The position numbers and the translations under genes were made by a program. From Candidatus Woesearchaeota archaeon (GTDB lineage Archaea > Nanobdellota > Nanobdellia > Woesearchaeales > GW2011-AR4), in the NCBI GenBank assembly GCA_016185915.1, contig JACPMP010000146.1:1-8081 (forward strand): a stretch of 8,081 bases of DNA. Direction: 5' to 3'. How positions within the stretch are numbered: the first letter of the stretch is position 1; each line of letters starts with the position of its first letter. The notes below the pieces were generated by a model. It saw only the letters and a program-made list of their open reading frames with translations. It did not search any database and had not been told where the DNA came from. Positions 1 to 4,484 of this stretch are shown piece by piece.

Positions 1-171
1 TGTACTATAAAAATCAAGCTTTTCAGCAATTTTTCTAATTATTGCTCTAAGCAAAAAGTTTGTTTCCTCCAAATCGCTTATCTCAAAATCAAAGTCTATT
101 TCCTTGAATTCTGGAAGCTTAAGCCTTTTCCTTATTTCATTGTATTGTTTTTCTATTTCTTTGCTTGGCAT
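1..171 (-). CDS. Unknown small protein, N-terminal 57 residues (runs off window)
   Basis: An uninterrupted reading frame starts at ATG 171-169 and runs off the left edge, giving 57 residues beginning MPSKEIEKQYNEIRKRLKLP. It is rich in charged residues, with two probable helices (about residues 3-18 and 33-54, the latter around FLLRAIIRKIAEKLDFY) joined by an acidic linker FKEIDFDFEISDLEE. I recognise no enzyme motif; it resembles the short helical unknown proteins common in DPANN archaea, but that is recollection rather than a search. The start codon lies only 11 bases after the 3' end of tRNA-Thr, and no TATA box can sit at the normal distance without lying inside the tRNA. The gene is therefore probably read through from the tRNA promoter and freed by tRNA 3' processing. 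The coding call is fairly secure; the function is unknown. Confidence 0.6.
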   Translation of the reverse strand, partial: MPSKEIEKQYNEIRKRLKLPEFKEIDFDFEISDLEETNFLLRAIIRKIAEKLDFYST

Positions 172-212
172 TTTAATAAATAAGCCTCCGAGGGGAATTG
201 CACCCCCGACCT

Positions 213-231
213 CAATCCGGTCATTAAACCT
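213..231 (-). other. tRNA-Thr intron 3 (19 bases, between positions 43 and 44)
   Basis: Its removal restores an ordinary AGGTC variable loop. The fold is a full bulge-helix-bulge: outer GCC/GGT, central ATCT/GGAT (one G-U), bulges GCA and TGA, inner GGT/ACC. The outer strand lies in intron 2 and the central strand in the anticodon stem, so this intron should leave before intron 2. A direct repeat AGGT at both edges leaves the cut ambiguous by sequence; the bulges favour these limits. Confidence 0.6.
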
Positions 232-237
232 GCAGAT

Positions 238-251
238 GGCTTGCACGTAGC
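238..251 (-). other. tRNA-Thr intron 2 (14 bases, canonical 37/38 site)
   Basis: This lies at the usual archaeal intron site next to the anticodon. Exon CTTG pairs with intron CAAG (four perfect pairs), the cut strands are TA^G and CC^A, and the outer helix is the anticodon stem GCAGA/TCTGC once intron 1 is out. The intron loop is too short for an inner helix, so this is a bulge-helix-loop form. It implies intron 1 is removed first. Confidence 0.6.
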
Positions 252-258
252 TACAAGT

Positions 259-272
259 TTCAGCTAAATTAT
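259..272 (-). other. tRNA-Thr intron 1 (14 bases, between positions 30 and 31)
   Basis: Removing this stretch joins the GCAG of the anticodon stem to ACTTGTA. A bulge-helix-bulge-like fold can be drawn: exon CGGC pairs with intron GCTG (one G-U), with three-base bulges AGA and AAA containing the cuts. No outer helix is evident, so it is a relaxed motif. The boundary could shift by one base (258-271) without changing the product. It is the weakest of the three introns in this gene. Confidence 0.5.
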
Positions 273-332
273 CTGCCGCAATAGCTACTATGCTACGGAG
301 GCATTATAAAGAATTTTAGGTTTAGAAGTCAA

Positions 333-341
333 TTTAAATAA
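333..341 (-). promoter_or_regulatory. TATA-like box for tRNA-Thr
   Basis: TTATTTAAA on the minus strand lies 31-39 bases before the first tRNA base, a suitable archaeal spacing for a very short leader. A second TTTATAAT touches the tRNA 5' end (about 304-310) and is too close to serve it. Confidence 0.45.
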
Positions 342-369
342 CTTTTCAATTATTTTGAATAAATTATCA

Positions 370-454
370 CAACAATGAAAATAAAATCAACAAACCGAGA
401 GCGACTTTTAGACGCTTAGGTGATAAAAGTAAACCGCTTTTGATTTTATTGTTG
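370..454. repeat. Long imperfect inverted repeat / hairpin
   Basis: CAACAAT (370-376) and AAAATCAA (383-390) pair with TTGATTTT (440-447) and ATTGTTG (448-454), 15 pairs with a six-base bulge. Inside, AGCG (400-403) pairs with CGCT (435-438) and ACTTTTA (404-410) with TAAAAGT (424-430), leaving a 13-base end loop. Four stacked helices in register are more than expected by chance, but AT-rich DNA makes part of this cheap. It could be a hairpin RNA on either strand or a remnant of a mobile repeat. Confidence 0.4.
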
Positions 455-554
455 AATGAATAGGCGAGGTGGAGCGATATGGTAAAGAAGCGACACCGAA
501 CTGTAAAATTTGCCGAAGGCAGATTGAAGATTTAATGTTAAAGTTATTAAAACC

Positions 555-1157
555 CTATTCCTCCCACCCGTAAGTTCTTGGGAAGAATGGTTCTGGAACA
601 GGTGTAAATGTCCTCAATTGCAGGTATTGCTTTATTTTTGCTTGTATTCTATAAGCATCCCGCCAAAGCTCTTTTTCTCTTTTTTCTATTTCTGCATGTA
701 TTATTCGTTTCTCATAAATCGGCTTCATATACTTCAAAAACCAGTGGTTTTCCCATTTCTCAGGTCCATAATCTGATTCTATCCTTGCTCTAAAGAACAT
801 CTCTATTTCGCCTTTTTGTACATTCATTTTCTTGCCCTGGTGGACAACCTCAACGGTTTGCAAGTAAACAACATGGGCATCTATGTCCAGGAAATTCTTT
901 AGGTAGCTGCTATATTTTCCTTCAGGAAATTTTTGTGCACGCCACCAAAACCATAATTCTTTGCCTCCTCTGTGAATGCCCTTCTGGTAAACATTTTCAG
1001 AATAAAGGGTTTCGATGTCTTCATGGTCGCCAGCATCCTGCAAGCCGCGCCATCCCTCTTCAAGCAGCATCTCATGGAGCATTATGTACAAGTTTCTTAA
1101 AGAGAAAACATCGCTGTATTTGATTTTGAACTCCGGAATTTTAACAATTTCTCCCAT
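555..1157 (-). CDS. Unknown 200-aa protein with YxMLHE motif
   Basis: The frame runs from ATG 1157-1155 to TAG at 557-555. An N-terminal strand-like segment (IVKIPEFKIKYSD) is followed by a helix with YIMLHEMLLEEGW (residues 24-36), an aromatic stretch ELWFWWRAQKF (67-77), a strand-rich middle (95-127) and a basic helical end (135-180) with a proline/aromatic tail. No signal peptide or membrane segment is seen. I associate the YxxMHEWL-type opening with an uncharacterised DPANN family, from memory only; no enzymatic role can be assigned. The first ATG is supported by the TATA box TTTATAAA at 1188-1181, 24 bases upstream, which predicts a leaderless mRNA. The gene is divergent from the GTPase gene, with about 106 bases shared as promoter space. 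Confidence 0.8.
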   Translation of the reverse strand: MGEIVKIPEFKIKYSDVFSLRNLYIMLHEMLLEEGWRGLQDAGDHEDIETLYSENVYQKGIHRGGKELWFWWRAQKFPEGKYSSYLKNFLDIDAHVVYLQTVEVVHQGKKMNVQKGEIEMFFRARIESDYGPEKWENHWFLKYMKPIYEKRIIHAEIEKREKELWRDAYRIQAKIKQYLQLRTFTPVPEPFFPRTYGWEE

Positions 1158-1180
1158 GCCGAATTTTATTGAAAAATCTG

Positions 1181-1188
1181 TTTATAAA
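1181..1188 (-). promoter_or_regulatory. TATA box for the 200-aa protein
   Basis: TTTATAAA, a perfect palindrome, sits 24 bases before ATG 1157, predicting a leaderless transcript. Being palindromic it could also fire towards the GTPase gene, but then with a leader of about 55 bases. Confidence 0.6.
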
Positions 1189-1229
1189 GCTTTCGATTTG
1201 GTTTGTTTTTTTATTGTTATTTGTGGAAA

Positions 1230-1241
1230 CTTTTTTAATGG
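1230..1241 (+). promoter_or_regulatory. Probable TATA-like box for the GTPase gene
   Basis: CTTTTTTAATGG lies 23-34 bases before ATG 1264, the right distance for a leaderless archaeal gene. The match to a TATA box is loose. Confidence 0.4.
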
Positions 1242-1263
1242 AATAAACTTTACAAGTATTATT

Positions 1264-2449
1264 ATGTTAATAGGAATTGTCGGCAAGCCAAGCTGCGGAA
1301 AAAGCACATTCTTCAAGGCACAGACACTTGCAAATGTGGAAATTGCAAATTACCCTTTCACAACAATAAAGCCAAATCATGGAAGCGGGTATGTAAGAGT
1401 TGATTGCGTTGACAGTAAAATGCAATCCAAGGTTTGGGTATTGCATTGACAGCAAGCGGTTTGTCCCTGTTGAGCTGCTTGATGTTGCCGGCTTGGTTCC
1501 GGGCGCTCACGAAGGCAAGGGTATGGGCAACCAATTCCTTGATGATTTAAACCAAGCAGATGTACTGATACATATCATAGACGTATCAGGCTCAACAAAT
1601 GAAAAAGGGGAATCAGTTCCTGCCTTAAGCTACAATCCAGTCAATGACATCAAGTTTCTCGAGCACGAGCTTGACATGTGGTACCTTAGATTGATAGAAA
1701 AGGGATGGGACAGGTTTGCAAGAACCGTAAATCAGGAAAAACCTGAAGTCAACAAGGCAGTTGCAAAGCAGCTCAGTTCCTTAAGAGTGACTGAAAAATT
1801 GATGGAAAGGGTAATTCAAAAATTAAATCTTGAGCAAGACATAATGAAATGGGACAAAAATGCCTTATTGAATATTGCAACGGAATTGAGAAAAGCGACA
1901 AAACCTATGGTGATTGCCTGCAACAAGATAGACATTGAAGGCGCTTATGAAAATTTTGAAAGTCTGAAAAAAGAATTTTCAGAATATTTTATTGTGCCGT
2001 GCAGCGCAGAGGCAGAGCTCGCACTAAGAGAAGCAGCAAGGCATGAACTGATAAAATACATTCCCGGTGATGAAGATTTTGAAATAATAAATCAACAAAA
2101 ACTGAATGAAAAGCAGAAAAATGCTTTGGTTTTTATAAAAGAAGGAGTGCTTGGCAAGTTTGGCTCAACCGGAGTTCAAAAAGTTCTTGACATCGCCGTC
2201 TTTGAATTATTGAAGTGCATTGCCATATTTCCCGGAGGCGTGAATAAATTGGCAGACCAGCACGGAAATGTCATTCCGGATTGTTTTTTGATGCCGCCAA
2301 ATACAACTGCATTGGACTTCGCATTCAAGCTTCACACCGATATAGGGAATAACTTCATCAAGGCAATTGATGTCAAGACAAAAAGGCCTGTTGGAAAGGA
2401 ATATTTGCTGAAGAACAGGGATGTTATAGAGATTGTAACGAGCAAATAA
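1264..2449 (+). CDS. Archaeal YchF/Obg-type GTPase with TGS domain, frameshifted
   Basis: A translation-associated GTPase of the COG0012 group, thought to act with ribosomes. The first frame begins at ATG 1264 (MLIGIVGKPSCGKSTFF), carries the G1 loop GKPSCGKST (residues 7-15) and the switch-like NYPFTTIKPN (29-38), and stays homologous to about D50 (1411-1413). It then ends at TGA 1447-1449. The rest (VKCNPRFGYC onward) continues in the +1 frame from 1415 to TAA at 2447-2449. It contains G3 DVAGLVPGAHEG, a helical insert (about residues 130-205 of the joined product), G4 NKID, G5-like CSAEAE and a C-terminal TGS domain (about 316-394, with MPPNTTALDFAFKLHTDIG). NKID predicts true guanine specificity, unlike the ATP-preferring bacterial/eukaryotic relatives. 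The joined product is about 394 residues, close to family length. The break may be an assembly error, a real mutation or recoding. Confidence 0.85.
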
Positions 2450-2500
2450 ATGCACGAATTGTCCTAAATTAAATAGGTTAATGTCGATATTAAATTACCG

Positions 2501-2535
2501 TCAAGACGCTAATTTTTTATTTCATGTCGTCTTGA
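2501..2535 (+). terminator. Inverted repeat, possible terminator of the GTPase gene
   Basis: TCAAGACG (2501-2508) pairs with CGTCTTGA (2528-2535), eight perfect pairs around a loop that contains a run of six T (2513-2518). Placed 51 bases after the GTPase stop codon, it could end transcription through the T-run or act as a 3' processing hairpin. A DNA-binding site is equally possible. Confidence 0.4.
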
Positions 2536-2624
2536 AACAAAATAATAGTCTTATCTAATCTGTTGCAGTTTTATAAATGCATCAAATAAATGTATAAATC
2601 CAACAGTAGTTAAAAATAGAAAGG

Positions 2625-2632
2625 TTTATATT
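2625..2632 (+). promoter_or_regulatory. TATA box for the membrane coiled-coil gene
   Basis: TTTATATT is preceded by a purine stretch AGAAAGG that could serve as BRE, and lies 22-29 bases before ATG 2654. This fits a leaderless or near-leaderless mRNA. Confidence 0.55.
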
Positions 2633-2653
2633 ATTTAAAGTTAAGGCAGACTT

Positions 2654-3265
2654 ATGCTTAAATTATTCTCCCAAAATAACAAGACTTTGATAATTACAAT
2701 CTTGGTGGTATCAATTATGTTTTTGTTCGCATTCATAGCGAGGCCTGTAATCGTGGGCTACAGCGCATATCAAAAAGTAAAAAGCTCTAATTATTCCATT
2801 GAAGATTACGGAAAAAATATTCAGGAGTTAAAAACCAACCTATTGATTTTCAATGCAAATTTATCGTCATGCATGGAATTTAATAAAAAACTCCTGCCGG
2901 AATTGGAAAAGTATCTTGATAGGTTGACTGCATGCAAAAATGAAATGAATGATTTGAAAATAAATCTTAGTCTGATAATAGGGAGCAATGAAGAAAATAT
3001 AAAAAATCTCAAAGAAGACCTAGATGAAAAAAGCCAAGAGATTAAAAATCTGAATGATGAAAAAAATAAAGAAATAAATAAATTAAAAAATGAAAAAGAA
3101 GAGGAAATCAACAATTTAAGGCAACAATACGACCTTCTCGCACAAAATACGGCAAATAATTTGTGTTGCAAGGCAAAAATAGACAACCCCAAAATAAAAT
3201 ATTATAAAATTGAAAATAATCGCATAATATGCATGGAAGATGGGACATCAGCTATATCTTGCTGA
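2654..3265 (+). CDS. Membrane-anchored coiled-coil protein, unknown function
   Basis: 203 residues. A short cytoplasmic start (MLKLFSQNNK) is followed by a hydrophobic segment at about 11-36 that should be a single membrane anchor or uncleaved signal. The positive charges before it suggest the remainder lies outside the cell. Residues about 50-165 are helical with heptad-like spacing, becoming extremely rich in K, E and N from 112 to 156 (repeats of the NLKEDLDEK and NKLKNEKEEE type), a long coiled coil. The C-terminal 33 residues form a small separate region with cysteines at 171, 172, 193 and 203, plus 73 and 94 in the helix, which could form disulfides. No enzyme motif is seen; a structural or cell-surface role is a guess. 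It has its own TATA box and a T-run (3284-3289) after the stop. Confidence 0.8.
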   Translation: MLKLFSQNNKTLIITILVVSIMFLFAFIARPVIVGYSAYQKVKSSNYSIEDYGKNIQELKTNLLIFNANLSSCMEFNKKLLPELEKYLDRLTACKNEMNDLKINLSLIIGSNEENIKNLKEDLDEKSQEIKNLNDEKNKEINKLKNEKEEEINNLRQQYDLLAQNTANNLCCKAKIDNPKIKYYKIENNRIICMEDGTSAISC

Positions 3266-3283
3266 ATGAAATGCATATAATTA

Positions 3284-3289
3284 TTTTTT
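3284..3289 (+). terminator. T-run terminator after the coiled-coil gene
   Basis: Six T residues 19 bases after the stop codon, the usual simple archaeal termination signal. Confidence 0.4.
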
Positions 3290-3312
3290 ATCCCCATATG
3301 ATAAATCATTAA

Positions 3313-3334
3313 TTTTATAAAGCAGATTATAAAA
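3313..3334 (+). promoter_or_regulatory. Tandem TATA boxes before tRNA-Gly
   Basis: TTTTATAAA (3313-3321) and TTATAAAA (3327-3334) are good TATA boxes 55-76 bases before the tRNA. They predict starts near 3343 and 3357 and hence a 30-45 base leader that includes part or all of the inverted repeat at 3346-3380. Confidence 0.5.
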
Positions 3335-3345
3335 CTTCTCATTGA

Positions 3346-3380
3346 ATGCGAGCATGCTCGAACTGAACGTTCTCGCATGC
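3346..3380 (+). repeat. Nested palindromes in the tRNA-Gly leader
   Basis: CGAGCATGCTCG (3349-3360) is a perfect 12-base palindrome. GAACGTTC (3365-3372) is a second. ATGCGAG (3346-3352) pairs with CTCGCAT (3372-3378), and GCATGC...GAAC (3352-3363) pairs with GTTC...GCATGC (3369-3380) with two mismatches. It ends eight bases before the tRNA. It could be a regulator site, a leader hairpin guiding 5' processing, or a recombination site. Confidence 0.5.
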
Positions 3381-3403
3381 AACTTTGTGCGTCGGTGGTC
3401 TAA

Positions 3404-3422
3404 ACATCTCAGCATGGGACAG
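3404..3422 (+). other. tRNA-Gly intron 1 (19 bases, D loop, 15/16)
   Basis: Exon GTCT pairs with intron GGAC (one G-U), flanked by three-base bulges AAA and AGT that hold the cuts, with inner helix CAT/ATG. Removal leaves D loop AATGGCTA, with A15 matching U48. A cut two bases earlier would give AGTGGCTA, but has no such fold. Confidence 0.65.
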
Positions 3423-3459
3423 TGGCTATGACTCGAGCCTTCCAAGCTCGGTATCCGGG

Positions 3460-3488
3460 AAATGATTTAATAACAAAGCATTCGGAAA
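3460..3488 (+). other. tRNA-Gly intron 2 (29 bases, T arm, 53/54)
   Basis: A textbook bulge-helix-bulge core: exon TCCG with intron CGGA (four perfect pairs), bulges GGA and AAT cut after their second base, inner helix AATG/CATT. The cuts fall exactly between the T stem CCGGG and the T loop TTCGAA. Confidence 0.75.
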
Positions 3489-3494
3489 TTCGAA

Positions 3495-3526
3495 AAGGTC
3501 TAAACGGAGGGTTTCTACCTAGAAGC
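3495..3526 (+). other. tRNA-Gly intron 3 (32 bases, T loop, 59/60)
   Basis: Central helix TTCG/AGAA (three pairs plus a G-A mismatch), bulges AAA and GCT, inner helix AGGT/ACCT. The outer helix is the T stem CCGGG/CCCGG once intron 2 is gone, so intron 2 should be removed first. Removal completes the loop TTCGAAT. Confidence 0.65.
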
Positions 3527-3540
3527 TCCCGGCCGACGCA

Positions 3541-3559
3541 TTTATTTTTGTCTCTTTTT
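3541..3559 (+). terminator. T-rich terminator after tRNA-Gly
   Basis: Two runs of five T (3545-3549 and 3555-3559) follow the tRNA within 20 bases, a typical archaeal termination signal. Confidence 0.5.
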
Positions 3560-3561
3560 AG

Positions 3562-3586
3562 TTATAAAAATAGAAAAGTTTTTAAT
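3562..3586 (+). promoter_or_regulatory. TATA-like boxes for the Nudix-like gene
   Basis: TTATAAAAA (3562-3570) is the better match but would give a leader of about 20 bases. TTTTTAAT (3579-3586) lies 23-30 bases before ATG 3609 and would give a leaderless mRNA. No ribosome binding site precedes the ATG. Confidence 0.4.
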
Positions 3587-3608
3587 TCGATATTCCATTC
3601 TTATTACC

Positions 3609-4478
3609 ATGTCTCTTGAAGCAGTAATGGAGGGAAGTGAAACAGAAACGCAGGAAGTAGATGAATCTCCGCCACCAAATACCGATACTGGAAGCAGAAC
3701 TGAGAATCCAAATAGATCAAACTATAAATCTTTAAGTGGTGCAAGAACTCGAGAAAGTGAAGCAGGAGAAAGAAATATTCTCGAAGCTGAGTTATCAACT
3801 GAGTTGCCAAAAAATACCTCAAGAAATTCTGGAATAGAAGGAAAACTTATAAGTAATGTTGTAAATGGTTCTAAGTTGGATGACGCTATTTATGACAACC
3901 CAGATGAAGGAGCTGCTGTGATATTATGGTACGTAGGTCCAGAAGATGGAAAGATATATTTTGTTTTGGAGTTGAAGACTGGTCACCCAAATCCCAAGAT
4001 TCGTGGCAAACATTCACTTATTGGAGAGACTGCAAAAGTTTGGGAACACGCGGCTACCGAAACACTAGTCAGGGGGCTTAAAGAAGAAGACCCTGATTCC
4101 TATCCAATACTTCACCAAACACTAAGAGATAATGGGTACAAGTTTGATGAAATTCGAGGCCGCAATGAAGGAAGATTATCAACTGTCACAATATATGCAG
4201 CACAGGTAAAAGGTCTGCAAAACATTGAGCAAGTAAAATATAGCAGGCTAACAGAAGGACAAAAAGTCATTGCAAGTCTAGAAGAAATTGTTGGGTTGTT
4301 AAAAAGTGGCTCATTTGCTTATGGCGGTGAAGTAATTAGAGATTTTATAGTAACAAACTTCCATGAATATTTTGCTTATAAACCAAAAACATACGCTTCT
4401 GACATCTCCTTCAAACATAATCCATTTCAATTAGCAATTCCGATGAGCGCCAATACTTATAATTTAAATCCCAATTAA
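3609..4478 (+). CDS. Nudix-like protein with disordered N-terminus and degenerate Nudix box
   Basis: 289 residues. The first 75 are polar, acidic and low in hydrophobics (ETETQEVDESPPPNTDTGS), almost surely disordered. From about 100 the protein reads like a Nudix fold: strand GAAVILWYVGPEDGKIYFVLEL (101-122), then GETAKVWEHAATETLVRGLKEED (139-161) where the Nudix box GX5EX7REUXEEXGU would lie, later strands (TVTIYAAQV, 192-200) and a helix like those after the box (EGQKVIASLEEIVGLLKSG). The LVRGLKEED part matches RELxEE with G for the first catalytic-helix E. The spacing from the upstream glutamate is one residue too long and the final G is absent. It may be a binding-only or divergent hydrolase; substrate unknown. 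The stop codon lies six bases from the convergent neighbour's stop. Confidence 0.75.
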   Translation: MSLEAVMEGSETETQEVDESPPPNTDTGSRTENPNRSNYKSLSGARTRESEAGERNILEAELSTELPKNTSRNSGIEGKLISNVVNGSKLDDAIYDNPDEGAAVILWYVGPEDGKIYFVLELKTGHPNPKIRGKHSLIGETAKVWEHAATETLVRGLKEEDPDSYPILHQTLRDNGYKFDEIRGRNEGRLSTVTIYAAQVKGLQNIEQVKYSRLTEGQKVIASLEEIVGLLKSGSFAYGGEVIRDFIVTNFHEYFAYKPKTYASDISFKHNPFQLAIPMSANTYNLNPN

Positions 4479-4484
4479 AAATTC

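Larger units (their letters stand above)
183..302 (-). tRNA. tRNA-Thr(UGU) with three predicted introns
   Basis: The acceptor strands GCCTCCG (302-296) and CGGAGGC (190-184) pair perfectly, followed by discriminator T (183); CCA is not encoded. The D arm is GCAT-AGTAGCTA-TTGC and the T arm GGGGG-TGCAATT-CCCCT. The gene is 120 bases, 47 more than a 73-base mature tRNA. The only reading I find that gives a 7-base loop with U33 removes three introns (259-272, 238-251, 213-231). The anticodon arm is then GCAGA-CTTGTAA-TCTGC with anticodon UGU, and the variable loop is AGGTC. G1-C72, C2-G71 and U73 fit archaeal threonine tRNA, and G15-C48 is kept. Position 18 is A and position 55 is G, both unusual. 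A TATA-like TTATTTAAA lies upstream at 341-333. The tRNA call is strong; isotype and exact splice sites are inferred. Confidence 0.75.
303..554. other. Gene-free stretch with possible structured RNA
   Basis: No convincing coding region is present on either strand. Besides the tRNA promoter it holds a long imperfect hairpin (370-454), a possible GGTG/CACC pairing (468-471 with 494-497) and a small hairpin TGCC-GAA-GGCA (511-521). The segment 460-525 is visibly richer in G and C than its surroundings, which suits a structured RNA or the remains of a repeated element. No known RNA family is recognised. Confidence 0.4.
2450..2653. other. Intergenic stretch with inverted repeat and promoter
   Basis: No gene seen. 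It holds the inverted repeat at 2501-2535, a TATA-like TGTATAAAT near 2590-2598 and the TATA box of the next gene. The first of these TATA boxes would start a transcript near 2620, before the coding region, so the downstream gene may have two promoters. Confidence 0.4.
3389..3540 (+). tRNA. tRNA-Gly(UCC) with three noncanonical introns
   Basis: Acceptor strands GCGTCGG (3389-3395) and CCGACGC (3533-3539) pair perfectly, with discriminator A at 3540 and no CCA. The anticodon arm CGAGC-CTTCCAA-GCTCG (3434-3450) is uninterrupted and gives anticodon UCC. The gene is 152 bases against a 72-base mature tRNA. The 80 extra bases resolve into three introns of 19, 29 and 32 bases at 3404-3422, 3460-3488 and 3495-3526. 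Splicing yields D arm GTCT-AATGGCTA-TGAC, variable loop GTAT, and T arm CCGGG-TTCGAAT-CCCGG. The product has G18 G19, a consensus T loop and an A15-U48 pair, all as expected. None of the introns is at the usual 37/38 site, and two interrupt the T arm on either side of a six-base exon. TATA boxes lie upstream and T-runs follow. Confidence 0.85.

Noticed and set aside
238..271. A single 28-base intron in the anticodon loop of tRNA-Thr
   Set aside because: No single 28-base removal between GCAGA and TCTGC leaves U33, and a 24-base variable region would remain without a normal type II arm.
479..535. 18-residue basic reading frame MVKKRHRTVKFAEGRLKI with GAGGTGG upstream
   Set aside because: Very short, lies in the structured segment, and nothing else supports translation; the GAGGTGG may be part of RNA pairing.
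1015..1263. Upstream extension of the GTPase first frame
   Set aside because: It is antisense to the 200-aa gene, and the protein family begins at MLIGIVGKP (ATG 1264).
1400..2449. GTPase starting at TTG 1400 as a complete gene
   Set aside because: It would lack the P-loop and switch I, which are present just upstream in another frame.
3422..3619. 65-residue frame across tRNA-Gly
   Set aside because: It lies inside the tRNA and its terminator and has no protein-like features.
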